This document shows, one piece after another, positions 7,313-14,264 of a stretch of DNA of 31,022 nucleotides; position 1 is the stretch's first letter; each line of letters begins with the position of its first letter. The stretch lies in assembly GCA_047971685.1 (NCBI GenBank), contig JBKDZW010000127.1, forward strand, positions 1 through 31,022. The letters run 5' to 3'. The notes under the pieces were generated by a model, which had not been told where the DNA came from, made no database searches, and saw only the letters and a program-made list of their open reading frames with translations. This DNA comes from JAJXWB01 sp047971685 (GTDB lineage: Bacteria; Pseudomonadota; Alphaproteobacteria; Rhizobiales; Beijerinckiaceae). Position numbers and translations under genes: made by a program.

Positions 7313-8074
7313 ATGTCCGAAACCTCGCCGCAATTTGAGGAGCGCTCGCCGTTCGACAGCTTCGGCGGCCGGCGGCCGACGGCTTTCGTGGATGCGGGCC
7401 GCCACACGGCGCGCGTGCAATTCCTGCGGCGCGCGATCATCGCCGTCTGCGTCGGCGCGGTCGGGCTCATCGGCTTCATCGTCGTTTTCGATCCGCTGCA
7501 CCGGCTCCAGATCGGCTTTTCGATCGCCAGCGTCGGCCTCGAGGGCACCCGGATCACGATGGACAAGCCGCGCCTGTCGGGTTTTCGCGCCGATGGGCTG
7601 CCCTATGAAGTCAAAGCCAATTCCGTCGTGCAGGACACGCGCCGGCCCAAGGTTTTCGAGCTAGATCAGGTCGACGCCAAGCTCGGCGGCAAGGGCGGCT
7701 CGACCACGTTCATCCAGGCGGCCAAGGGCCTCTATGATTCCGAAACCGACAAGCTCGACCTGTCGGGCGCGGTGCGGGTGCGCAGTCCCGGCCAGTTCGA
7801 CATGAAACTCAGTCAGGCGGACGTCGACATGCGCGCCTCCAGGGTCGAATCGCGCCAGCCCGTCGTCGTCGACCTACCCAACGGACGGATCAATGCGGCA
7901 GGCGCCATATTCGAGGATGCGACGCGTAAACTCGAATTCATCGGCCCCGTGCAATCGCAGTTCCACGACGATACGACGGACGCGCCGACGCCCGACGCGC
8001 AAGTCATGGACGAGCCGACCAGAAACGCGCCAAAATCCAACGCCGTTGCGGGCGATGCGGAGACCAAGCAGTGA
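7313..8074 (+). CDS. lptC: LPS export periplasmic bridge component LptC
   Basis: This 253-residue protein has a cytoplasmic N-terminus, one transmembrane helix at about 40-59 (RAIIAVCVGAVGLIGFIVVF), and a periplasmic beta-rich domain beginning around LEGTRITMDKPRLSGFRADGLPYEVKA. That layout and the 'M..PrlsG...dG.pY.v.A' signature are typical of alphaproteobacterial LptC, which links the LptB2FG transporter to LptA. The C-terminal tail (about 220-253) is low in complexity and rich in D, T, P and A, longer than in E. coli LptC (191 residues). Its TGA overlaps the GTG start of lptA in a GTGA arrangement, so translation is probably coupled. The upstream ribosome-binding site is weak, but the ATG at 7313 fits the domain start. 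Confidence 0.9.
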   Translation: MSETSPQFEERSPFDSFGGRRPTAFVDAGRHTARVQFLRRAIIAVCVGAVGLIGFIVVFDPLHRLQIGFSIASVGLEGTRITMDKPRLSGFRADGLPYEVKANSVVQDTRRPKVFELDQVDAKLGGKGGSTTFIQAAKGLYDSETDKLDLSGAVRVRSPGQFDMKLSQADVDMRASRVESRQPVVVDLPNGRINAAGAIFEDATRKLEFIGPVQSQFHDDTTDAPTPDAQVMDEPTRNAPKSNAVAGDAETKQ

Positions 8075-8607
8075 AATTCACGTCCATTCCGAAAGCGATT
8101 GCGGCTCCGGCCGCGCTGGCCTGCGGGGTTCTTGCCTGCGCCTTGCCGGTTGCGGCCGCCATGCTGCCGGGCGCGAGCGCCAAAGACCCCTATACGGTGG
8201 ACGCCGCCAAGCTCGAGGTTTTCGAGAAAGAGAACAAGCTCGTCTATAGCGGCAATGTTCTGGCGACCCAGGGCCCGACCAAGGTGCGCGGCTCGGTCAT
8301 GACCATCTATCTCGACAAGGGCGCAGGCAGCGGCTCCGAAGCCAGCGTGCGCCGCGTGGACCTGAAGGGGCCGGTGACGGTCGCGCAGAAGGACAAGATC
8401 GGCACGGGCGACAATGGCGTCTACGACCGCCAGGAAAACAAGTGGCATCTGATCGGCAATGTCACGTTCACGCAAGGAACGACCGTCACTCAGGGCGACC
8501 GGCTGACCTACGATCTTTCCACCAATCGGGCGACCGTCTCCGGGCGCGCCCGCACCGTCCTCACTCCAAAGGAGAGCGGGGGCGGCAGGAAAGCGGCGGA
8601 CCGATGA
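8071..8607 (+). CDS. lptA: LPS transport periplasmic protein LptA
   Basis: This 178-residue protein starts with GTG at 8071, overlapping the lptC stop, with GGAGA about 8 nt upstream. A signal peptide (roughly residues 1-38, Ala-rich hydrophobic core) precedes an OstA/LptA beta-jellyroll domain from about 42 to 168. The repeating strands are recognisable: KLEVFEKENKLVYSGNVLATQG, KVRGSVMTIYLDK, NKWHLIGNVTFTQG and TVTQGDRLTYDLSTNRATVSG. LptA forms the filament that carries LPS across the periplasm between LptC and LptD. The C-terminus is short and basic. Position between lptC and lptB supports the assignment. Confidence 0.92.
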   Translation: MKFTSIPKAIAAPAALACGVLACALPVAAAMLPGASAKDPYTVDAAKLEVFEKENKLVYSGNVLATQGPTKVRGSVMTIYLDKGAGSGSEASVRRVDLKGPVTVAQKDKIGTGDNGVYDRQENKWHLIGNVTFTQGTTVTQGDRLTYDLSTNRATVSGRARTVLTPKESGGGRKAADR

Positions 8608-8688
8608 TTTCGCCCGATCGCCGGAGCCCGTTGCAAGGGCGCGCCCGGCGGGTTAGGCCCCGCGTTCAGAACGCAGAGGTTTCAGGAT

Positions 8689-9594
8689 TTGCACGCCCCC
8701 ATTGACCCGCCAGGCTCCGAGGAGGGCCAAGCCGCGCCAGCGCCGGCGCGCGCGGGTTTGTTCGCGCGCCTGAGGGGACTTCTGCCCGGCGCACAGCATG
8801 ATGGCGCACATCCCGGCGAGACCGCCGGCGCGCCGGCGCCGGTCGAGCGCTCGCTCGATGTGCCGACCGCAGAGGATGTGCTCGGCATCCACCATCTGGG
8901 CAAATCCTACAAAGGCCGCCGGGTGATCGAGGACGTGAGCCTCTATCTGCGGCGCGGCGAGGTGGTCGGCCTGCTCGGGCCCAACGGCGCCGGCAAGACC
9001 ACGCTGTTCTACATGATTACCGGCCTGATCCGCCCCGACGCCGGCCTGATCGAGCTCGACGGCCATGACGTGACCATGCTGCCGATGTACCGGCGCGCGC
9101 GGCTCGGCATCGGCTATCTGCCGCAGGAGCCCTCGATCTTTCGCGGCCTGAGCGTGGAGGACAATATTCGCGCCGTGCTGGAGATCGCCCAGCCCGACCC
9201 CGCCAAGCGCGCCGAGGACCTGGAGGCGCTGCTGGAGGAATTCGACATCAAGCGGCTGCGCAAGGTGAATTCGGTGGCGCTGTCGGGCGGCGAACGCCGG
9301 CGCTGCGAAATCGCGCGCGCGCTTGCCGGCCATCCCTCCTTCATGCTGCTCGACGAGCCCTTCGCCGGCATCGACCCGATCGCGGTCGCCGACATTCAGG
9401 GGCTCGTGCGCCATCTCAAACAGCGCGGCATCGGCGTGCTCATCACCGACCATTCGGTGCGCGAGACGCTCGGCATGACCGACCGCGCCTATATCGTCCA
9501 CGCCGGCCGCATTCTCACCGAAGGGCCGCCGGAAGCGATCATCGCCGATCCCAATGTGCGGCGTTTCTATCTCGGCGACGATTTCCGCATGTGA
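8689..9594 (+). CDS. lptB: LPS export ABC transporter ATP-binding protein LptB
   Basis: This 301-residue ATPase powers LPS extraction from the inner membrane with LptF and LptG. Walker A is GPNGAGKTT (about 97-105), the signature is LSGGERRRCEIARAL, Walker B is FMLLDEPFAGID, and the H-loop is ITDH; these LptB-specific variants make the call firm. The core begins near residue 63 (DVLGIHHLGKSYKG). A Pro/Ala-rich N-terminal extension of about 60 residues precedes it, compared with the 241-residue E. coli protein. The reading frame starts at a TTG (8689) with AGAGG and AGG upstream. An internal GTG in SLDVPTAEDVLG would give the short form, so the start is uncertain. It lies 81 bp after lptA. The gene that often follows in Rhizobiales, rpoN, is absent; instead a fumarylacetoacetase gene converges 25 bp downstream. 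Confidence 0.93.
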   Translation: MHAPIDPPGSEEGQAAPAPARAGLFARLRGLLPGAQHDGAHPGETAGAPAPVERSLDVPTAEDVLGIHHLGKSYKGRRVIEDVSLYLRRGEVVGLLGPNGAGKTTLFYMITGLIRPDAGLIELDGHDVTMLPMYRRARLGIGYLPQEPSIFRGLSVEDNIRAVLEIAQPDPAKRAEDLEALLEEFDIKRLRKVNSVALSGGERRRCEIARALAGHPSFMLLDEPFAGIDPIAVADIQGLVRHLKQRGIGVLITDHSVRETLGMTDRAYIVHAGRILTEGPPEAIIADPNVRRFYLGDDFRM

Positions 9595-9619
9595 GCCGAA
9601 GGACCGGGCAGGAATTCGC

Positions 9620-10888
9620 TCAGGCGGACGCGGGCAGAATTTTTCCCCCCGCCTCGCCAAAGCCAATGCGATAGCCCTGCCCGCGCGCATATCCGCGCAA
9701 AACGAGCGTGTCGCCGTCCTCAAGGAAGGACCGGGAAATTCCGCCGCCAAGCTGCAAGGGTTTCTGCGCGTTCCAGGAAAGTTCGAGCATGCTGCCGAAC
9801 TGGCCGCTTTCGGGGCCGCTGATCGTTCCCGAGCCGATGATGTCGCACACCCGCATGGCGCAGCCACAGATGGCGTGATGGGCCAGTTGCTGCGCGCTCG
9901 ACCAATACATGTAGTTGAAATTGGTCTTGCAGATGACGGTTGCCGCATCGGCGCCGGCAGGCGCGAGCGAGGCTTCCAGCTCGATGTCGTGATTGCGCGG
10001 CTCGTTTTCCTGGAGATGCGGCAACGGGCGCGGGTCTTGCTTTGGACCAGGCGTGCGAAACGGCTCCAGCGCCTCGGCGGTTACGATCCATGGCGAGATC
10101 GTCGTGGCGAAGGCTTTCGCCTGAAAGGGGCCGAGCGGCACATATTCCCAGCTCTGGATGTCGCGCGCGCTCCAGTCGTTGAGCAGGACGAAGCCGAAGA
10201 TGGCGTCCTGCGCCTGCTGCATGGTCAGCGTTTCGCCGATCCCGGTCGGGCGCCCGACGATGGCGCCAATCTCGAGTTCAAAGTCGAGTTTGCGCGAGGC
10301 GCCGAGGATCGGGCCCTGCGATCCGGGGAGGACGATCTGCCCCATCGGCCGGCGCACCGCCTGCCCGCTGACGATGACCGTGCTTGCGCGCCCGTTGTAG
10401 CCGATCGGCATATGCAGCCAGTTCGGCAGAAGCGGATTCTTCTTGTCGCGAAAGATCATGCCGACATTGGTTGCGTGCTCGCGCGAGGAATAGAAATCGG
10501 TATAGCCCTCGACGCGGATCGGCAGATGCATGATGGCGTCGCGTTGCAGAACGAGCGCCTGGGCGCGCAACGCCGCGTTGTCGCGCAGTTCGGGATTGTC
10601 GTGACGCAGAAGCACGCTGATGCGCGCGCGCGTTTTCGTCCGCAGGCTCTTGTCGAGCGCGATGAAATCGTTGAGCGTCGCCTGTTTCAGCGTGTCGCCT
10701 GACTCCGGCAGAAGGCCGGCTTCGCCGATATGTCCGAGATCGAGAACGTAGTCGCCTATCGCAACGCCAGCCCGATGATGCGGTGCGCGCGCGGTCGAGA
10801 ATATGCCGTAGGGCAGATTCTGAATCGGAAAATCCGAGTCTTCGGAAATCTCGACAAAGGACCGTAGGTCTGGATCGTTCGGGCTCAT
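9620..10888 (-). CDS. fahA: Fumarylacetoacetase
   Basis: This 422-residue enzyme hydrolyses 4-fumarylacetoacetate to fumarate and acetoacetate, the last step of tyrosine/homogentisate breakdown. It has the small N-terminal SH3-like domain (about 15-120) and the catalytic FAH fold. Active-site residues correspond to mouse FAH with a constant offset of five: D131 and H138 in TDFYSSREHA, E204 and E206 in DFELEIGAIVG, and D238 in LLNDWSARDIQ. Length matches the full eukaryote-like enzyme rather than the shorter FAH-family hydrolases, so the specific call is good. The ATG is at 10888. It is the last gene of a minus-strand series (MHS transporter, VOC protein, DoxX protein, fahA), separated from doxX by 138 bp holding a strong hairpin. 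Homogentisate dioxygenase and maleylacetoacetate isomerase are not in the window. Confidence 0.95.
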   Translation of the reverse strand: MSPNDPDLRSFVEISEDSDFPIQNLPYGIFSTARAPHHRAGVAIGDYVLDLGHIGEAGLLPESGDTLKQATLNDFIALDKSLRTKTRARISVLLRHDNPELRDNAALRAQALVLQRDAIMHLPIRVEGYTDFYSSREHATNVGMIFRDKKNPLLPNWLHMPIGYNGRASTVIVSGQAVRRPMGQIVLPGSQGPILGASRKLDFELEIGAIVGRPTGIGETLTMQQAQDAIFGFVLLNDWSARDIQSWEYVPLGPFQAKAFATTISPWIVTAEALEPFRTPGPKQDPRPLPHLQENEPRNHDIELEASLAPAGADAATVICKTNFNYMYWSSAQQLAHHAICGCAMRVCDIIGSGTISGPESGQFGSMLELSWNAQKPLQLGGGISRSFLEDGDTLVLRGYARGQGYRIGFGEAGGKILPASA

Positions 10889-10940
10889 TCGCAGTCCTCA
10901 AGAAAATTTGCGCGTGCTTATCGCAGATAATGGCGTTGAC

Positions 10941-10976
10941 CGGGCGGACAGGGGAACGCCGTTCCCTGCCCGCCCG
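10941..10976. terminator. Strong GC-rich hairpin between doxX-like gene and fahA
   Basis: CGGGCGG and CCGCCCG form the outer stem, and CAGGGGAAC pairs with GTTCCCTG inside, giving about 15 base pairs with one mismatch and one bulge around a short loop. It lies in the 138-bp gap between two minus-strand genes. There is no T-tract on either side, so it may be a partial or factor-assisted terminator, or an RNA-processing signal that lowers fahA expression relative to the upstream genes. Confidence 0.5.
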
Positions 10977-11026
10977 CAAGGCGCGCGCATCTTGCGAGGC
11001 GCGCATTCGCCGTTGTTTTTCACGGC

Positions 11027-11440
11027 TTAAACTTTGCGTGCGAAACGCGTACGTTGCAGCATGGCGTCCGCCGACCAGGCGCCGCCGCCCATCGCCAGCA
11101 GGCACAGGAAACCTCCGGCAATCGCGGCATTCTTCCAGAAGTGCAGCATGTTGCCGGCGTCTCCCACCGCATAATGGAAGATCACGCCGGCAAGCAGGGA
11201 GAAGCCGGCCATCGCAAAGGCGACGATGCGCGTTTGAAGCCCGGCGACCAGAAGCAATCCGCCGCCGATCTCGAACACGATGACCAAAGGCAGCAACATG
11301 CCGGGCATACCGAATTTTTCCATATAGCCCACAGTCGCGGCATAGGCGAACAGCTTGCGGAAACCGCTGACGAGGAAGATCAGCGACAGGAGAATTCTCC
11401 CCAGCAAGAGGCTCGGCGCACTCAACCGATCCGCGTTCAT
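11027..11440 (-). CDS. DoxX-family integral membrane protein
   Basis: This 137-residue protein has four predicted transmembrane helices: about 12-30 (LLLGRILLSLIFLVSGFRK), 47-66 (MLLPLVIVFEIGGGLLLVAG), 71-90 (IVAFAMAGFSLLAGVIFHYA) and 100-118. The first-helix motif GR..L...F..SG..K and the following FEIGGG are typical of DoxX/YphA proteins, which are poorly characterised and often accompany oxidative or aromatic catabolism genes. I chose the ATG at 11440 because it overlaps the stop of the upstream VOC gene as ATGA, indicating translational coupling; the frame continues upstream only as antisense-like sequence within that gene. Function in this cluster is unknown; a membrane-bound redox accessory to the VOC protein is conceivable. 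Confidence 0.85.
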   Translation of the reverse strand: MNADRLSAPSLLLGRILLSLIFLVSGFRKLFAYAATVGYMEKFGMPGMLLPLVIVFEIGGGLLLVAGLQTRIVAFAMAGFSLLAGVIFHYAVGDAGNMLHFWKNAAIAGGFLCLLAMGGGAWSADAMLQRTRFARKV

Positions 11441-11979
11441 TTTCCGTCTCCAAGTTCTGTCTGATGCAGCCAGGCGGTGTGGCGCGGCGGCTTCTTGGTG
11501 ATGGCCCATTCGTCGACCATCTCCTGCGCCACATCCTTCATTCGCCGCCATTCGTCCGAAGTCGCCGTGTCGCAGGCAACCTCGAGACGATGGCCGGAGG
11601 GATCGAAAAAATAGACCGACTTGAAGATGGCGTGATCGGTGGGGCCCACCACATCGAGGCCGGCGGCTTCCGCATTGCGCCTTGCCTGATGAAGCGCCTC
11701 CATGTCCTTGACCTTGAACGCGATGTGCTGCGTCCATTCGGGCGTATTCTCGTCGCGCCCCATGGGCGGGGAGTTCGGCAGCTCGAAGAAGGCGAGAATG
11801 TTGCCGGCTCCCGCATCCAGAAAGATGTGCATGTAGGGATCGGGCGCCTTGGTGGAGGGCACATGGTCTTCGGCGATGGCGCCCAGAAGATCCATATCGA
11901 GAATTTTCTTGTAGAACGCGGCCGTCTCCCTGGCGTCCTTACAGCGATAGGCGACGTGGTGAAAACGTTCGACCTTCAT
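11437..11979 (-). CDS. VOC (glyoxalase/extradiol dioxygenase fold) metalloprotein
   Basis: This 180-residue protein contains two betaalphabetabetabeta modules (about 4-70 and 80-140). Candidate metal ligands are H8 (FHHVAYRC), E66 (LAFFELPN), H85 (TQHIAFKV) and E133 (GHRLEVAC), a set seen in VOC enzymes such as glyoxalases. The segments FYKKILDMD and VYFFDPSGHRLE are classic for the fold. A 45-residue helical tail rich in E, K and W follows. The ATG at 11979 has AGGAGA upstream; an alternative in-frame start at 12012 lacks a comparable site and precedes the conserved start. Its stop overlaps the doxX-like start (ATGA). Proximity to fumarylacetoacetase suggests a role in aromatic ring catabolism, either a ring-cleavage or glyoxalase-like step, but the reaction is not identifiable. 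Confidence 0.85.
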   Translation of the reverse strand: MKVERFHHVAYRCKDARETAAFYKKILDMDLLGAIAEDHVPSTKAPDPYMHIFLDAGAGNILAFFELPNSPPMGRDENTPEWTQHIAFKVKDMEALHQARRNAEAAGLDVVGPTDHAIFKSVYFFDPSGHRLEVACDTATSDEWRRMKDVAQEMVDEWAITKKPPRHTAWLHQTELGDGK

Positions 11980-12063
11980 GGGGCATGTCTCCTGTTTCGA
12001 TGGCCGGCGCATCGTCTGCGCACGAGCGCCCAGCCGTTATCTCTCCGACAGTTCCGCGTTACA

Positions 12064-12078
12064 CCGGCGCTGCGCCGG
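12064..12078 (-). terminator. Hairpin between MHS transporter and VOC genes
   Basis: CCGGCG-CTG-CGCCGG is a perfect 6-bp stem with a 3-nt loop, 10 bp beyond the transporter stop codon on the minus strand. No T-run follows, so attenuation or 3'-end protection rather than full termination is likely. The rest of the 109-bp gap holds only the VOC ribosome-binding site. Confidence 0.4.
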
Positions 12079-12088
12079 CAATTGCGGA

Positions 12089-13408
12089 TCAACGCACGTT
12101 CAACAGATCCGTTCCCCGCGTCTCCCTGGAAAGGACGATGGCGACGATCGCCGGGACCGCAACGATCGCGGCATAGACCGGCACGCTGCTTGCGTGCCCC
12201 GTGCGTTCGAGCAGCAAGGTTCCGATGATCGGCGCAATCGATCCACCGAACACGGACGCCAGTTGATAGCTGAGCGACATGGCGGTGTAGCGGACGCGCG
12301 TTGCAAACTGCTCGGCGAAGAAAGGCGCCATGGCGCCGACGATCAGGCCGTGGAACGACAGGGCGACAAGCACGAGATGAAGGATCGTGTCCTTAGGCGC
12401 CGTCTTGTCGACCGCAAACAACAGGAAGCTCGTCACCGCAGCGCCGATTATGCCCGCCAGCATGACAGGGCGCCGGCCGATGCGGTCGGCGACATAGGCT
12501 GCGATCATGATGACGGGAACTTCGAGCAGCGAACCCCAGAACAGGGCGTCGAGCCCCACGCCGCGCGGCTGCGCCAGGAATTGCGTGACGAACACCAGCA
12601 GGAATGTCGTGAACAGGTAGAACAAGGTGTTTTCCGCCGCCTTCACGAGGAAAACCCTGGTCATCGGCGCCAGGGCCTGCGTGCAGGCCTCCTTGATCGG
12701 CGCGGGGGCTTCCGGAGATTTCTGCGCGAAGGCGACAAAGGCCGGCGATTCCTCGATCCTGCGCCGGACCCACAGGCCCAGAACGACAAGCACGATGGAA
12801 GCCAGGAACGGAAGGCGCCAGGCCCAGGCGACAAAAGCCTCGGAGCCGAATTGTTTCTGTACGGCGATGATGGTGAGCGCCGCCAGCACGTTGGCGGCAG
12901 GACCGCCGATCATCGGAAAGCTGACCCAGAAGCCGCGATGTTTTGCGGGCATGGATTCGGCGACGAGCGTCAATGCGCCCGTGGCTTCTCCGCCGACCGC
13001 CAGGCCCTGCAAAATGCGCAAGAGGACGAGCAGAAGGGGCGCCGCGACGCCGATTGCGGCGTAATCGGGCAGAAGGCCCATGGCGAACGTTGCGCCGCCC
13101 ATCAGAAACATGCTGGCGACAAGCGCCTGCTTGCGGCCGAATTTGTCGCCGATATTGCCGAATATGAGGCCGCCGATCGGGCGTGCGGCAAAGCCGACCG
13201 CATAGGTGGCCAGCCCGAGCAGAATGCCGGTGTAGGGATCGCTGGCGGGAAAGAACGTCTTGTTGAAGACCAGCACGGCGCAGGTCGCGAAGACGAAGAA
13301 ATCATACCATTCGACAATGGTGCCAATCGCCGCCGCAGTCAGAAGCCGCGTGGCCTCCGAAACTGTCGGCGGCCGCATCGCAGCTTTCGCAGCCTGTATA
13401 TTCGCCAT
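12089..13408 (-). CDS. MFS transporter, metabolite:H+ symporter (MHS) family
   Basis: This 439-residue protein has about twelve hydrophobic helices. It carries the MHS hallmark near the N-terminus (GTIVEWYDFFVFATC), the MFS loop 2-3 motif GDKFGRKQAL, the helix 4 motif RILQGLAVGGEATGA, and the repeat loop 8-9 motif ADRIGRRPVML. Members such as ShiA, ProP and KgtP import shikimate, betaine/proline or oxoglutarate with protons. The ATG at 13408 has a strong GGGGAGGA site 5 nt upstream. It is the first gene of the leftward cluster ending in fahA and diverges from a GntR/FCD regulator, so it probably imports the substrate degraded by the cluster, perhaps an aromatic or dicarboxylic acid. Specificity cannot be deduced. 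Confidence 0.92.
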   Translation of the reverse strand: MANIQAAKAAMRPPTVSEATRLLTAAAIGTIVEWYDFFVFATCAVLVFNKTFFPASDPYTGILLGLATYAVGFAARPIGGLIFGNIGDKFGRKQALVASMFLMGGATFAMGLLPDYAAIGVAAPLLLVLLRILQGLAVGGEATGALTLVAESMPAKHRGFWVSFPMIGGPAANVLAALTIIAVQKQFGSEAFVAWAWRLPFLASIVLVVLGLWVRRRIEESPAFVAFAQKSPEAPAPIKEACTQALAPMTRVFLVKAAENTLFYLFTTFLLVFVTQFLAQPRGVGLDALFWGSLLEVPVIMIAAYVADRIGRRPVMLAGIIGAAVTSFLLFAVDKTAPKDTILHLVLVALSFHGLIVGAMAPFFAEQFATRVRYTAMSLSYQLASVFGGSIAPIIGTLLLERTGHASSVPVYAAIVAVPAIVAIVLSRETRGTDLLNVR

Positions 13409-13424
13409 TTGCTTCCTCCCCAGG

Positions 13425-13460
13425 GTATGCTTTGGTATTGAATGCTAATTTGCATACAAA
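13425..13460. promoter_or_regulatory. Candidate GntR/FCD operator in the divergent promoter region
   Basis: TTTGCATACAAA (13449-13460) is a 10-of-12 palindrome close to the TTGTATACAA-type sites bound by FCD-family GntR regulators. It overlaps ATGCTAATTTGCAT (13442-13455, 12 of 14 palindromic). A distant pair GTATGC (13425) and GCATAC (13452) frames the region, and a further GCATGCAAA occurs at about 13507. The sites lie 17-52 bp upstream of the MHS transporter start, where a bound repressor would block its promoter. The regulator gene diverges from 13545. Confidence 0.5.
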
Positions 13461-13544
13461 CTCGCATTCGTCAACATGAGCATAAATGCACCTTGATGAG
13501 GTCCGCATGCAAAGATAGATTGATCGACAAATCTGCGAGGAATC

Positions 13545-14225
13545 ATGCCTCTAGCTGAAACTGTGCAGCGGCCGCCCATCGGACGAACAGGCGCGCTCAC
13601 CGTGGACGACGTTTACGAACGTCTGCGGCTCGCGATCGTGACCGGGGAATTGCGCCCCAACGAACCGCTGATCGAGCTCGACCTGGCGGAGGCGCTGAAG
13701 GTGAGCCGCACGCCGGTGCGGGAAAGTTTGCAGCGGCTGGGGGTCGAGGGGCACGCCACGCCGCGCAAGCGCGGCTGGGCGGTGCGCGAATATTCGTCGG
13801 CCGAGATCGAGCAAAATTTCGAGGTGCGCACCGCGCTTGAAGGATATGCGGCGCGGCTCGCCGCAACACGGGCGAGTGCGGACGAACTGGCGCTGATCGA
13901 CGCCGTTCAGCACGAGCGCGATCTGGCGCACGCGCCGACGATCGAATTTCGCGTGGCCAGCAATCGCGCGTTTCACGACGCAATCATTGCGGCCGCCCAT
14001 AACGAGCGCCTGAGCGAGGCGATTTTTCGCGCCGGACAATTCTATTTCAACCAGCGCATAGCCGGGCTCACCACCGAAGGCGAGTTCAAGGCCAATCAGG
14101 CCGACCATGGCCGCGTCGTCAGGGCGCTCGCGGCTCGCGACGCCGCCGGCGCGGAGGAAGCCATGCGCGCCCATATCGAATTTTCCTACAAGACCTATCG
14201 CAGGATCACCGGCGCAACCGCGTGA
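13545..14225 (+). CDS. GntR-family regulator, FCD (FadR) subfamily, metal-binding type
   Basis: This 226-residue protein has an N-terminal winged helix (about 18-85; VYERLRLAIVTGELRPNEPLIELDLAEALKVSRTPVRESLQRL) typical of GntR. The all-helical FCD effector domain (about 90-220) retains the metal-site pattern: N and H in SNRAFHDAII (N-x3-H), and histidines in ADHGRVVRAL and AMRAHIEFS. FCD domains with this set usually bind a divalent metal plus a carboxylate effector. The ATG at 13545 follows GAGGA. It diverges from the MHS transporter and candidate operators lie between, so it most likely represses the transporter-VOC-DoxX-fahA genes until a pathway acid is present. No specific ligand can be assigned. 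Confidence 0.92.
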   Translation: MPLAETVQRPPIGRTGALTVDDVYERLRLAIVTGELRPNEPLIELDLAEALKVSRTPVRESLQRLGVEGHATPRKRGWAVREYSSAEIEQNFEVRTALEGYAARLAATRASADELALIDAVQHERDLAHAPTIEFRVASNRAFHDAIIAAAHNERLSEAIFRAGQFYFNQRIAGLTTEGEFKANQADHGRVVRALAARDAAGAEEAMRAHIEFSYKTYRRITGATA

Positions 14226-14227
14226 GA

Positions 14228-14258
14228 GCCGCGCGCCGGCAAACAGGACGCGCGCGGC
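14228..14258. terminator. Bidirectional terminator-like hairpin
   Basis: GCCGCGCGC (14228-14236) and GCGCGCGGC (14250-14258) form a perfect 9-bp stem with a 13-nt loop in the 39-bp gap where the GntR gene and czcA converge. It can serve both strands. No T-tract is present, as is common in GC-rich alphaproteobacteria. Confidence 0.5.
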
Positions 14259-14264
14259 GCCGGT

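Noticed and set aside
11441..11737. N-terminal extension of the DoxX-family protein by 99 residues
   Set aside because: It overlaps the VOC gene on the same strand in another frame and is low-complexity; the ATGA overlap at 11440 is the natural start.
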